Source: JANQLU01 sp964434955 (GTDB taxonomy: Bacteria; Planctomycetota; Planctomycetia; Pirellulales; Pirellulaceae). Taken from it: a DNA stretch of 20,560 nt. Shown here in pieces: positions 6,952 to 14,609 of the stretch. The stretch covers positions 1 to 20,560 of the forward strand of contig CAYSXI010000085.1 in the NCBI GenBank assembly GCA_964434955.1. The letters are read 5' to 3'. Numbering within the stretch: position 1 is the first letter of the stretch; each line of letters begins with the position of its first letter. Under the pieces are notes generated by a model. The model saw only the letters and a list, made by a program, of their open reading frames with translations, made no database searches and was not told where the DNA came from. A program made the translations under genes and the position numbers.

Positions 6952-8829
6952 TTATTTCTTTTGCTGGAATATGCGTTGGACTTCCTGGATGCTGGTGATG
7001 CCCGCAAGTGCCAAACGGTATCCCTGGTGAATCATCGGCAAGTTGCCTTGTTGCCTGGCCAATTGAGTCAGGACATCCAGTTTGGGAGTGGTGATCAGGG
7101 CTTTTCGGAACGTGTCGTTGACCTCCAAGGTTTCAACGACGGCGATTCGTCCGACGTATCCAAGACCGCCACAGGATTGGCATTCATCCATCTGAATGGG
7201 ATTGCCGTTTTCATCCACGCGTTGTTCCGGCGGTGGAAGCTGGTAGGGAACACAGACGTTGACTTCGTCACCCGGCTTAACTCCCAGTTTCTGCAGGAAG
7301 TTTGGATTCACTTGAGTGGGTTGTTTACAAGCATCGCAAAGTCGACGTACCAGTTTCTGACTGGACGCGAAGGTCACTTTCTCGGCGAACGCTTTGCGTG
7401 CGCTGGTTGTTTGCATCACGCGTAAAATGGCCTCGACCGGACTGGCAGCGGCGACTTTGGTGATCAGACACCGATTCTCAGCAAACACCGATTCAAACAA
7501 GGCGTCCATGAAAGGCGAGTCCGGATGCTCGGGTACGATGTAAACATCGGGATTACGAAGCAGCAGGCTCTGCAGTTCTTTCAAGTCTCCTTGGCCGTTT
7601 TGAACCATTTCATGGCGCGCGACATTCTCGAATTTTGTCTCGTTTTCATTGGGGTCGACCAGGGCAACGCAGTCGCGCATCATTCGATCACTTCCGTTGA
7701 TCGCACTCTGCCAAGTCGTTGAAAGCCCTGATTTGGGCGGGGCGGAAATAATCGTGATCCCAGGTCCATTCATCGCCTGAGTCATGGCCTCGACCGATTC
7801 GGGCCACATTCCGATTTGGCTCAGGTTCAAACGCTCGGCATAAGCCTGGGCGATCTTCAAAGTCGCTTGTTCACCCGTCTTCACGCCCTGCGTCATGATT
7901 TGAATCTGAGTCTTTTCTAACTCAATCACTCCGCGGAAATGACCCACCTGGCGCGATCGTCGATCGGCCGGATTCAGGTTCCCAAGAAACTTCAAGGCAA
8001 CGAGCATCGAATCGCCGGTCACGCGATCCAACGTTCCCATGTTGTGCCAAAAGCCATCAATCTCGAACCGGATCTGGACCGCCTGCTGGGAATAATCCAT
8101 GACCACGTTGGATGCACGCTTGGTGATGGCGTCAAAGACGAGTTGCTTGACCGCGGGAAAATGCTCTGCCTGCCGCGCGCGAATCAAATTGGACTGTCGA
8201 TCTTCCCCCGAGTTGCCCGAAGCTTCGAAATCGATCTCCGGTCCCACCATGGCCGCGAGTTCTTTTTCCCGGACCATGTAAACCTTGCCCTGCATGTAGC
8301 GTCGAATCCATTCGACCGACGTGAATGCTTTGTTGTCGGGGTCATTGACTTTGCCGTTTCGCAACACCACATAAAGCAGAAAGGGCAGGGCGGTGACAAG
8401 CATGTAAACCGGCAAGCCAGCCAGGAACCAGGGCACCGTAATGACGAGTCCAAACCCAATGACAAATGCGAAAAGACTGATCGGATTCCACAATTGAGGA
8501 ATCATTCCCGTGATCTCATGCATCTCCGAGGAATCTTTGTTGATGAAATCGGTGGCTTTGATCCAACAGCCAAAGACAATCACGATGATGAGAATTTTCC
8601 ACCACGACAAATACCCACCGGGTCCGCGCTCAATGGCGTGCGGACTGTCTTCGTCGTAGGGGTAGTTGGGCCATTGAGCCAGCAATGGAGTTGCGGAATC
8701 GAACGCCGCCGAAGAACTCGCAAACGCCGGGTGGGTTTCCTGGGCCTGCAACGCGGCAAAACCAAAAGGCAGGACAAGCGTCAGGCCGAGAACCAGAAGC
8801 GGCAATAAAACAGACTTTTTTGTAAGCAT
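6952..8829 (-). CDS. Membrane-embedded GspE/PilB-like pseudo-ATPase (Walker-A lysine replaced by Leu)
   Basis: This 625-aa protein starts with a signal-peptide-like segment (7-29, ending ALQAQ). A second hydrophobic helix (77-90) and a pair of helices (about 116-157) follow, before a GspE/PilB-like domain (about 220-625). The P-loop is SAPPKSGLSTT (362-372), with Leu369 in place of the catalytic Lys. Walker B is PDVYIVPEHPD, with Glu434 retained. The His box is absent. The zinc motif C498-x2-C501 / C550-x2-C553 with GGLGYVGR is intact. Secretion ATPases are normally peripheral cytoplasmic proteins, so an N-terminal signal/TM module is unusual. The ATG at 8829 shares its A with the pilT stop (TGATG), implying translational coupling. 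Its similarity to the next gene, including 'VDENGNPI' just before CxxC, points to a duplication. It probably scaffolds a complex and does not power one. Confidence 0.9.
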   Translation of the reverse strand: MLTKKSVLLPLLVLGLTLVLPFGFAALQAQETHPAFASSSAAFDSATPLLAQWPNYPYDEDSPHAIERGPGGYLSWWKILIIVIVFGCWIKATDFINKDSSEMHEITGMIPQLWNPISLFAFVIGFGLVITVPWFLAGLPVYMLVTALPFLLYVVLRNGKVNDPDNKAFTSVEWIRRYMQGKVYMVREKELAAMVGPEIDFEASGNSGEDRQSNLIRARQAEHFPAVKQLVFDAITKRASNVVMDYSQQAVQIRFEIDGFWHNMGTLDRVTGDSMLVALKFLGNLNPADRRSRQVGHFRGVIELEKTQIQIMTQGVKTGEQATLKIAQAYAERLNLSQIGMWPESVEAMTQAMNGPGITIISAPPKSGLSTTWQSAINGSDRMMRDCVALVDPNENETKFENVARHEMVQNGQGDLKELQSLLLRNPDVYIVPEHPDSPFMDALFESVFAENRCLITKVAAASPVEAILRVMQTTSARKAFAEKVTFASSQKLVRRLCDACKQPTQVNPNFLQKLGVKPGDEVNVCVPYQLPPPEQRVDENGNPIQMDECQSCGGLGYVGRIAVVETLEVNDTFRKALITTPKLDVLTQLARQQGNLPMIHQGYRLALAGITSIQEVQRIFQQKK

Positions 8830-10058
8830 CAAAGGATACCAGGCTGTGAAACGTTAATTCCTTTGAGTGCCATTTTCAACGCATCCTTGTTGGGCGCCAC
8901 TTGGAATGCGGTCGGCCGATCGATCAACTCGTCGTCAACCAGCTGCTTGAGACTCATGGTAAAGTCCTGCATGCCTTCTTCCGCACCAATTCGAATCGCG
9001 TCCGCCAGCTTGTGATCTTCTTCCTCCAGGACCAATTTTCTTACCGTTGGGTTGAAGGTCATGATTTCACAGGTAGGAACACGTCCGACGCCTTCTTTGA
9101 TCGAAGGCAAAAGCTTTTGAGCGATAATCGCTTTCATGTTCATCGCGATCGCCGAGCGAATGGCGCTGTGCATCTCCTCGGGGAACAAGTCGAGAATACG
9201 ACCGATCGTTGAAGGCGATGTCGAGGCGTGAATCGTGCCAAATACAAGGTGGCCCGTTTCCGCGGCGTGGATGGCCGTCATGAAGGTTTCTTCGTCTCGA
9301 AGCTCACCGACCAGGATGATGTCGGGGTCTTCACGAACCGCGTGTTTCATCCCGATTCCAAAGTCCTTGACGTCGATCCCAACCTCCCGCTGGTTGATCA
9401 AGCATTTCTCGTCCTTGAAGACAAATTCAATCGGGTCTTCCAGGGTCAAAATGTGTTTCACGTAGTGGCGGTTGATATAGTTCAACATCGACGCAATGGT
9501 CGTACTCTTACCCGAACCCGTGATCCCGGCGAGCAGAATCATGCCCTGGTCGTGGTGACAGAGCTTTTCAATACTCCCAGGAAGGTGAAGACCTTCAAAG
9601 TGCGGAATGAAGTTGTTCACACGACGCGCGACAAGACCCATTTGCCCCATCTGCTGAAGCATGTTCACACGGAAACGCCAGCGGACTCCATCGACCTCGA
9701 TGGTATAGGCAAAGTCAGCACCGCCTTCCTGTTCGAAGATCTTTCGATGACGGTCATCGAGCATCGGAAACAGCAGGCGGACCATCTCCTCGGAGTCGAT
9801 CGGTCCGCGGTTGAGCGGTTTGAGGGTACCGTGGACACGGCAAATTGGCGGCTGGCCGACTTTCAAGTGAAGGTCGGAACCTTCCAGTTTGACCAGCGCC
9901 CGAAAGAGCTTGTCGACTTCTTTCGGCACATATTTACGAGTGAATCGCTTTGCGACTCGTGCTAACGCATCGGCGTCAAGCGTCGATTCTTCCGAAGTTG
10001 TCGGTTCGACGTCGTCAATTTCCGCTTCGCCGTTGTTGTTTGTTTTTGAGTGGGCCAT
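8829..10058 (-). CDS. pilT: PilT-type twitching/retraction ATPase
   Basis: This 409-aa protein has all the catalytic landmarks of PilT: Walker A GITGSGKST (178-186), Asp box TLEDPIEFVF (205-214), Walker B EDPDIILVGELRDEE (243-257) with Glu252, and His box TGHLVFGTIHAST (268-280). PilT hexamers hydrolyse ATP to depolymerise type IV pili or, in pilus-less contexts, drive related machines from the cytoplasm. It is somewhat longer than typical PilT (about 345 aa) because of an acidic N-terminal extension of roughly 45 residues. The ATG at 10058 has AGGA about 8 nt upstream; a TTG two codons earlier is ignored. It is the first gene of the operon and overlaps the next by TGATG. The window holds no pilin, PilC or secretin gene, so its pilus partner is not visible here. 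Confidence 0.93.
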   Translation of the reverse strand: MAHSKTNNNGEAEIDDVEPTTSEESTLDADALARVAKRFTRKYVPKEVDKLFRALVKLEGSDLHLKVGQPPICRVHGTLKPLNRGPIDSEEMVRLLFPMLDDRHRKIFEQEGGADFAYTIEVDGVRWRFRVNMLQQMGQMGLVARRVNNFIPHFEGLHLPGSIEKLCHHDQGMILLAGITGSGKSTTIASMLNYINRHYVKHILTLEDPIEFVFKDEKCLINQREVGIDVKDFGIGMKHAVREDPDIILVGELRDEETFMTAIHAAETGHLVFGTIHASTSPSTIGRILDLFPEEMHSAIRSAIAMNMKAIIAQKLLPSIKEGVGRVPTCEIMTFNPTVRKLVLEEEDHKLADAIRIGAEEGMQDFTMSLKQLVDDELIDRPTAFQVAPNKDALKMALKGINVSQPGIL

Positions 10059-10414
10059 TCTCAATCCTAACTTTTTGAATGACGTCTGATTTGAATATGG
10101 GCGAAAATTACCCGTATTTTGGGGCGATTTTATGAATCAGAAACGAAGGCAAACGTGCTGCTGGCCTAAAACGGCTACGTTCCCATTGAATATGAGTCGT
10201 TTCGACCCGCGCAATCGGACCTTCTCCAGGAATTTGGTGGCAAGCAGCCATCGCAAACACCCGCTTATCGACAGGCCCCGCGCAGCATCTCCGACCAGCA
10301 GAACATCTCATATTTTACACAGAAAAGCCGCTTCGGCAGCGTCCTTAATTACATTCGCGAAGGGTTTTGTCGCCCGGCTTCGATCCTTATATTCCGACTT
10401 GCCCCGAAAACAAT

Positions 10415-10426
10415 CCGAATCGGAAT
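10415..10426. repeat. Inverted copy of the ATTCCGATTCGG motif
   Basis: CCGAATCGGAAT is the exact reverse complement of ATTCCGATTCGG at 10608-10619. It includes the interrupted palindrome TCCGA-A-TCGGA (10414-10424). A shorter copy, ATTCCGATTC, lies at 10646-10655 close to the TM2 gene start. The clustering upstream of one gene suggests a regulatory site, but this is untested. Confidence 0.45.
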
Positions 10427-10519
10427 GCGGAATAAACGGATTTCGAGGATCAAATCCACGGCAAGATCGTCCTCCAACAAGCGAATCAGGGTGATGGCAC
10501 CGAAAGCTGCCTACCCGGC

Positions 10520-10591
10520 GGGCCCCGAAAAGCCAGCGGGCCCCGAAAAGCCAGCGGGCCTCGGATAAGCCAGCGAGCCCCGGGAAGCCGG
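10520..10591. repeat. 18-bp GC-rich tandem repeat, about four units
   Basis: Two identical units GGGCCCCGAAAAGCCAGC (10520-10537 and 10538-10555) are followed by a 19-bp diverged unit (10556-10574) and a partial diverged unit (10575-10591). The decay to the right suggests slippage expansion from the left. The reading frames through it are not convincing genes. No spacers are present, so this is not a CRISPR. Confidence 0.85.
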
Positions 10592-10594
10592 TCC

Positions 10595-10619
10595 CCGAAT
10601 CGGTGGAATTCCGATTCGG
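10595..10619. promoter_or_regulatory. Perfect 9-bp inverted repeat upstream of the TM2 gene
   Basis: CCGAATCGG (10595-10603) and CCGATTCGG (10611-10619) are exact inverted repeats separated by TGGAATT. The hairpin or dyad ends 47 bp before the ATG at 10667, just upstream of TTGACATAAT (10622-10631), which has promoter-like hexamers. An operator or a terminator-like barrier are both possible; there is no T-run. Confidence 0.5.
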
Positions 10620-10666
10620 CTTTGACATAATAGGGAATTGAAGCCATTCCGATTCAAAGGTGAACA

Positions 10667-11497
10667 ATGCCAATCGATATCACGTGCAACGATTGCTCGG
10701 CCAGCTACAAGGTCCCCGACAATGTGGCTGGCAAGAAAATTCGGTGCCCAAAATGCAGCGATGCCGTGGTCCAGGTCCCTGCGGCAACCCGGGCGGATGT
10801 CGATTCTGCGACGACAGTTGCGACTCGCAGCCAAGCCGGTTCATCAGCTGGCAGCCAGGCAAGTTCGTCCGCCGGAAGTCAGGCCGGTACCACAGCGGGC
10901 AGCCAGGCCGGGACTCAAACGGCTGCCGCCAACGGTCAAGCTGGAAAGGCTGCCCAGTGGCAATTGAAAACGGAAACAGGCGATGTTTACGGGCCTGTCG
11001 ACAAGGAAGAATTGGATCAGTGGGTCGCCGAAGGTCGGGTCAACGCGCAAACACAACTTCTCAAGTCGGGAGATCCGCAGTGGCAATGGGCCACCACGGT
11101 GTATCCACAACTGGAACAGCAGGAGTTGTCACTTGCCCCCGTTGGGCAACAGGCTCAGAGCCAGCCATATGCAAATCCGAACTCGGGATACCAAAACTCC
11201 GGTTATCAAGCTTCGGGATATCAATCGACCGGTTATCAGCAAACGGTTCGATCAACCGGAGGCGGAAAGTCAAAGATGGTTGCTGGCATTCTTGCGCTGG
11301 TGCCCATGATCGGTCCGCTCGGAATTCACAATTTCTATTTGGGATTCGTCGGCCGCGGCGTGGCCCAGTTGCTGATCACCGTTTTGAGTTGCGGAATTTT
11401 GAGCCTGGTCTCCCAGATCTGGGCCTTTATTGAAGGCATCATGATCCTGACCGGTAGTATCGATCGTGATGCTGATGGTTACTTATTGCAGGATTGA
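10667..11497 (+). CDS. Zinc-ribbon / GYF / TM2-domain membrane protein
   Basis: This 276-aa protein joins three recognisable modules. An MJ0042-type zinc ribbon (C7-x2-C10 and C27-x2-C30, with 'SYKVPDNVAGKKIRCPKC') opens it. A Ser/Gln/Ala/Gly linker with repeated AGSQ (about 55-85) leads to a GYF_2-like domain (97-142, 'VYGPVDKEELDQWV', 'QWQWA'). A second linker has four SGYQ-type repeats (173-191). A C-terminal TM2 domain (201-263) has two helices and the family signature 'GxxGIHNFYLG' (216-225). TM2 proteins are membrane proteins of unclear role, and the GYF domain suggests binding of proline-rich peptides. The ATG at 10667 has AAAGGTGA (10656-10663) just upstream. It is followed 113 bp later by prfB on the same strand. 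The function as a whole is unknown. Confidence 0.9.
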   Translation: MPIDITCNDCSASYKVPDNVAGKKIRCPKCSDAVVQVPAATRADVDSATTVATRSQAGSSAGSQASSSAGSQAGTTAGSQAGTQTAAANGQAGKAAQWQLKTETGDVYGPVDKEELDQWVAEGRVNAQTQLLKSGDPQWQWATTVYPQLEQQELSLAPVGQQAQSQPYANPNSGYQNSGYQASGYQSTGYQQTVRSTGGGKSKMVAGILALVPMIGPLGIHNFYLGFVGRGVAQLLITVLSCGILSLVSQIWAFIEGIMILTGSIDRDADGYLLQD

Positions 11498-11610
11498 CCG
11501 CCAAAGTTTCAATTCCGCACTTCTCAATGATTCGAAATTTCGAATAATCACTTTCTGTATTGGTGCTTTGCCGAAAGCAGCATTTGCTTTGGATTCAACC
11601 AGGAAAATCC

Positions 11611-12718
11611 ATGGATTCCGAACTTGTAGAACGATTCAAACAGATCCAGCAGCGTCTCATTCAGTTGCGGGACAGTCTTTGACTACGATTCCAAGCAATC
11701 CGAAATAGGCAAAATCGAAAACCAGATGGCGGCGCCTGACTTTTGGGACAACCAGGAGAAAGCCCAGGAAGTCGTCGGCCAACTCAAAGGCCTCAAGTCC
11801 ATCATTGTTCCGCTTCAAGAGTTGACAGACTCCTGTGAGGATATGGATGCGCTTTTTGAAATGGCCGAAGAAGATCCCGAAATCGCCGGCGATTTGAAGG
11901 GTGAAATCAAGCGGCTCGAAACCTTGATCGACGACCTCGAGTTGAAGTCGCTTTTGAATGGGCCGCACGATTCGGCCGGCGCTATTTTGTCGATCAACGC
12001 CCGGGATGGGGGTACCGACGCCAATGACTGGGCGGAAATGTTACTGCGAATGTACATGGCTTGGGCACAAAAGCATGACTACTCGGTCGCACTGCTCAAT
12101 CGCAATGACAACCCAGAGGCCGGAATCAATAGCGCGTCGATCGCAATCAAGGGCCCGATGGCATACGGCTATCTCAAAGGGGAAGACGGGATGCATCGTT
12201 TGGTGCGGATCAGTCCCTTCAATTCCGAGGGCAAGCGCCAGACCAGCTTTGCCGCCGTTGATGTCTCGCCCGAGATTTCGGATAGCGTCGAAATAGAAAT
12301 TGCCGAAAAAGATGTTCAGACGGACACGTTCAAGGCCAGCGGAGCCGGCGGGCAACACGTGAACAAAACCGATAGCGCAGTTCGCTTGAGACACATTCCA
12401 TCGGGAATCGTGGTCGAATGCCAAAATGAGCGAAGCCAACACAAGAACCGAGCCCAGGCCTGGAAGATGTTGCGGGCGAGGCTGGCGCGGCTCGAAGAAG
12501 AAAAGCGCGAGGCTGAAGAAGCTGAGAAATATCAGAACCGCGCCCGTGTCGGGTTCGGTGCGCAAATTCGAAATTACTTTTTGCATCCCGACCAGCGCGT
12601 GAAAGACGTGCGAACGGGCTTTTCGATGGGGAATTTCCACAGCGTTCTCGATGGGAACATCGACGGGTTTCTGGATGCGTTTCTCAAATGGCGCGTTCAA
12701 CAAAACGAGCCGAATTAA
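11611..12718 (+). CDS. prfB: Peptide chain release factor 2, with programmed +1 frameshift
   Basis: RF2 recognises UAA and UGA and triggers peptidyl-tRNA hydrolysis on the ribosome. The gene is read as 11611-11679 joined to 11681-12718, giving 368 aa (E. coli 365). Frame 1 encodes 23 residues ending ...LRDSL and meets an in-frame TGA at 11680. Slipping one base at CTT-T restores the DYDSKQ... frame. The stop-recognition tripeptide SPF (201-203), specific to RF2 rather than RF1 (PxT), and the catalytic GGQ (246-248, SGAGGQHVN) are both present. A Lys/Glu/Arg-rich helical segment follows before the C-terminus. ATG 11611 follows AGGAAAA about 10 nt upstream. A naive call would begin at ATG 11726 and lose 38 residues. 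Low RF2 favours frameshifting, so the gene autoregulates. Confidence 0.97.
11677..11683 (+). other. prfB: Programmed +1 frameshift site CTT TGA C in prfB
   Basis: The slippery CTT (11677-11679), the in-frame stop TGA (11680-11682) and the following C match the conserved RF2 recoding heptamer. The following codons in the +1 frame read GAC TAC GAT (D-Y-D), as in other RF2 genes. A purine-rich GCGGGAC lies just upstream as a possible, weak, internal Shine-Dalgarno stimulator. Confidence 0.95.
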
Positions 12719-12747
12719 GTCGAGCCCGGGTCCGATTTGGCTTCAAA

Positions 12748-12776
12748 CAATCTCGGCAAATGATTTGCCGAGATTG
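12748..12776. terminator. Long 13-bp hairpin between convergent prfB and the next gene
   Basis: CAATCTCGGCAAA (12748-12760) and TTTGCCGAGATTG (12764-12776) pair perfectly around a TGA triloop. It sits in the 88-bp gap between two convergent genes. The plus strand continues with A5, not T, and the minus strand with only TTTG. It is probably a shared 3' stem that blocks read-through, though not a canonical U-tract terminator. Confidence 0.65.
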
Positions 12777-12806
12777 AAAAAGGTCTGAGGTTACGCGTAA
12801 GGGGCT

Positions 12807-14510
12807 TCACTCATTTTGCGGCGTGCAATCCGTGTCGGAATGGTCGTTCCGTTCCGACAGCGATTTTGTTTCTCCATGTGCCGTCCAAAACCTGGCACCA
12901 AAAAGGCAAAGAAGGACGCCCAGATTGGTCGATGCAAACCAAAACGCACCGGACCACTTGACCCATACTTCGTACTCCATCGAATCGGTAAGCCAGTCGA
13001 CCGCGGCAATCCCGATCAGCGCCAAACAAACGTGGCCCCAGTAAACGGCTGCCAGGCCAAACAATAGCTGGCAGACCAGCAGCAAGCTCCGAGAAAGCCA
13101 ACGCGAGTTGATTCTGGGGCGAGCGAAGGTCATCCAGGTCAAAAATATCGCGAAGGCCGAAAACGAGTGAAAAGCATTCGACCAGCCGCGTTCATCGAAG
13201 TAGAACGCGGGAGAAAGGATCTCTTCATCAAGAAAAACGTTTTTGGAAAGCGCCATTGCAAAGCAGACTGGAATAAGGGTGACCCCCATCGCGATCGGCG
13301 CGAACGCAATCGACTTCGTTAGCCGTCCGCTTGTTTTTCTGCGGGGCCAGAACCACAGAGCTGCCGCAAAAGGCCAGCCGAAGATCGCAGCGTAAATCAG
13401 GTTTCTGCTAAAACTCGAAAACGCACGATGTTTTTGATTGAACATCAACCGACCCGACTCAATGTCGATTACCTGGATACGGTTCTTCGTGGCGACGGCG
13501 AGGTAGCTGCCTTGGCCCGAGAGCAGGAGATCCGTGCTTCGGCCAAGTTCTGAAAAATCAATGTCAATTGAATGACTCGAAATGAGTTTTCCCTTCGGAT
13601 CGAAACTTGAAAAGCCATCGTCGCTTACAATCACAAGTCGCGATCCATCCTTGGAAATAAGCGGGAGCGTGAAAGAATCGAGGTCGAAATTTTTCACAAG
13701 CCTTAGTTCATTATCCAAAAGCACTCCTCTCGCCGAAGGACCATTGCAATAGACGAAAAATAGCTCCAGGTGACGAGAAAATACGACTATCGGATCTGAA
13801 AATTCAATCTCGAATAGCCGCTGGCGACTGGAATCGACCCCCAGCAACTCCAGGAATTGTGGAGAGTCGGGATTCTTTTTCGAAGGCGAGCCAAGAAACT
13901 GAAGAGTCAACACTTTCCCCGCAGGGGTTGTTCCGGTGATGACTCGATCCTTGGAGCCACCAAGGCGCGCCGGATCAAACAAGGCAAATGCGGGGTTTCC
14001 TGCACCATCCCAGGTCTTCGGTGTTTCCTCGACCTGCCTTTGCCACGATTCAATTTCGGGGTTGTTGTTGTGCCGGTCGACGAGGCCCAGCGAGCGATCG
14101 TCCAGATCCCAAACCATTCGCACCTGAAATGCTGATCGTTCGTAGCGCTCCGCCTGATCGATATATTTGGGTATCAGGATCACATGAGAATGGTCGCCAA
14201 ACCGTCGCGTGAGCGTATAAAGATTCAAATCATCGTCGTACATGACACTGGGTACGTCGGGATTGTTGAGTCGAGAAACGCGTCGATTCGACCCAAAGTC
14301 GACAACCTGGAGATAACTTTTGCGTTCGCCAAATGATTCGTTGATTTCGTCGACCTCGAAAAGCACGCGCGACTCATCGTGCGAAAAATCGAATAGCTCA
14401 TATTCATGGACGAGATGGTCATCCAACATCGACCAAAAGGATACCGACAGCCCGACAAAAACGGCCAGCATCAAAAGCTGTTTCAGATTGACTCGAAACA
14501 GTTTCGCCAT
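12807..14510 (-). CDS. Multi-pass membrane protein with large extracytoplasmic beta-rich domain, unknown function
   Basis: This 567-aa protein has an N-terminal TM (about 9-28) starting with the 'NLKQLLML' signature shared with the next gene upstream. A large soluble region (about 30-365) has repeated short strands such as 'SRLVIVSDDGFSSFDPKGKLI' (290-310) and 'GSYLAVATKNRIQVIDIESGRL' (334-355). These look like beta-propeller blades of the WD40/PQQ type, though no full blade signature is certain. At least five further TM helices (about 370-389, 401-421, 445-462, 472-506 and 518-540) lead to a polar tail. AGGA precedes the ATG at 14510 by about 10 nt. It lies 99 bp after its paralogue on the same strand. 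No enzymatic motif is seen and no function can be assigned. Confidence 0.8.
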   Translation of the reverse strand: MAKLFRVNLKQLLMLAVFVGLSVSFWSMLDDHLVHEYELFDFSHDESRVLFEVDEINESFGERKSYLQVVDFGSNRRVSRLNNPDVPSVMYDDDLNLYTLTRRFGDHSHVILIPKYIDQAERYERSAFQVRMVWDLDDRSLGLVDRHNNNPEIESWQRQVEETPKTWDGAGNPAFALFDPARLGGSKDRVITGTTPAGKVLTLQFLGSPSKKNPDSPQFLELLGVDSSRQRLFEIEFSDPIVVFSRHLELFFVYCNGPSARGVLLDNELRLVKNFDLDSFTLPLISKDGSRLVIVSDDGFSSFDPKGKLISSHSIDIDFSELGRSTDLLLSGQGSYLAVATKNRIQVIDIESGRLMFNQKHRAFSSFSRNLIYAAIFGWPFAAALWFWPRRKTSGRLTKSIAFAPIAMGVTLIPVCFAMALSKNVFLDEEILSPAFYFDERGWSNAFHSFSAFAIFLTWMTFARPRINSRWLSRSLLLVCQLLFGLAAVYWGHVCLALIGIAAVDWLTDSMEYEVWVKWSGAFWFASTNLGVLLCLFGARFWTAHGETKSLSERNDHSDTDCTPQNE

Positions 14511-14581
14511 TTTATGAAATTCCTTTGGCTCGAAAGTCGCTTTTGATTCAATTCCAACACGAACGCCAAGGCACCTTTTAT

Positions 14582-14602
14582 TCGGGCAAACTTTTTACCC
14601 GA
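14582..14602. other. 9-bp hairpin overlapping the intergenic junction of the two paralogues
   Basis: TCGGGCAAA (14582-14590) pairs with TTTACCCGA (14594-14602) with one non-Watson-Crick position around a CTT loop. On the minus strand it lies just after the stop of the 14610-15773 gene, where the mismatch becomes a G-U pair. No U-run follows, so it may stabilise the 3' end or modulate expression between the two genes. Confidence 0.35.
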
Positions 14603-14609
14603 TGTCTCG

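Larger units (their letters stand above)
10059..10666. other. Gene-free intergenic region between divergent pilT and TM2 gene
   Basis: About 600 bp with no convincing coding frame; short open frames on both strands are Arg/Pro/Ser-rich and lack any motif. It must hold the promoters for both flanking genes. Directly upstream of pilT is a 7-bp hairpin (10095-10101 with 10111-10117, one G-T pair). Further right come the motif ATTCCGATTCGG in several orientations and the 18-bp tandem repeat, listed separately. Confidence 0.6.

Noticed and set aside
7939..8808. Plus-strand open frame of 289 codons
   Set aside because: Antisense shadow of the membrane-anchored pseudo-ATPase; highly charged with no coherent motif.
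9228..9965. Plus-strand open frame of 245 codons
   Set aside because: Antisense shadow of pilT, which has all Walker, Asp and His boxes.
10520..10591. Tandem repeat considered as a small CRISPR array
   Set aside because: The units abut with no spacers, the repeat is 18 bp, and no cas gene is present.
10660..11433. Alternative plus-strand frame of 257 codons over the TM2 gene
   Set aside because: The 10667 frame carries the zinc ribbon, GYF and TM2 domains and a ribosome-binding site; the other frame is Arg/Gly/Ser-rich shadow.
14564..14574. 11-mer CGCCAAGGCAC also present at 15768-15778, at the start of the paralogous gene
   Set aside because: One shared 11-mer in 20 kb is expected by chance, and the copy at 14564 is out of frame with the downstream ATG.
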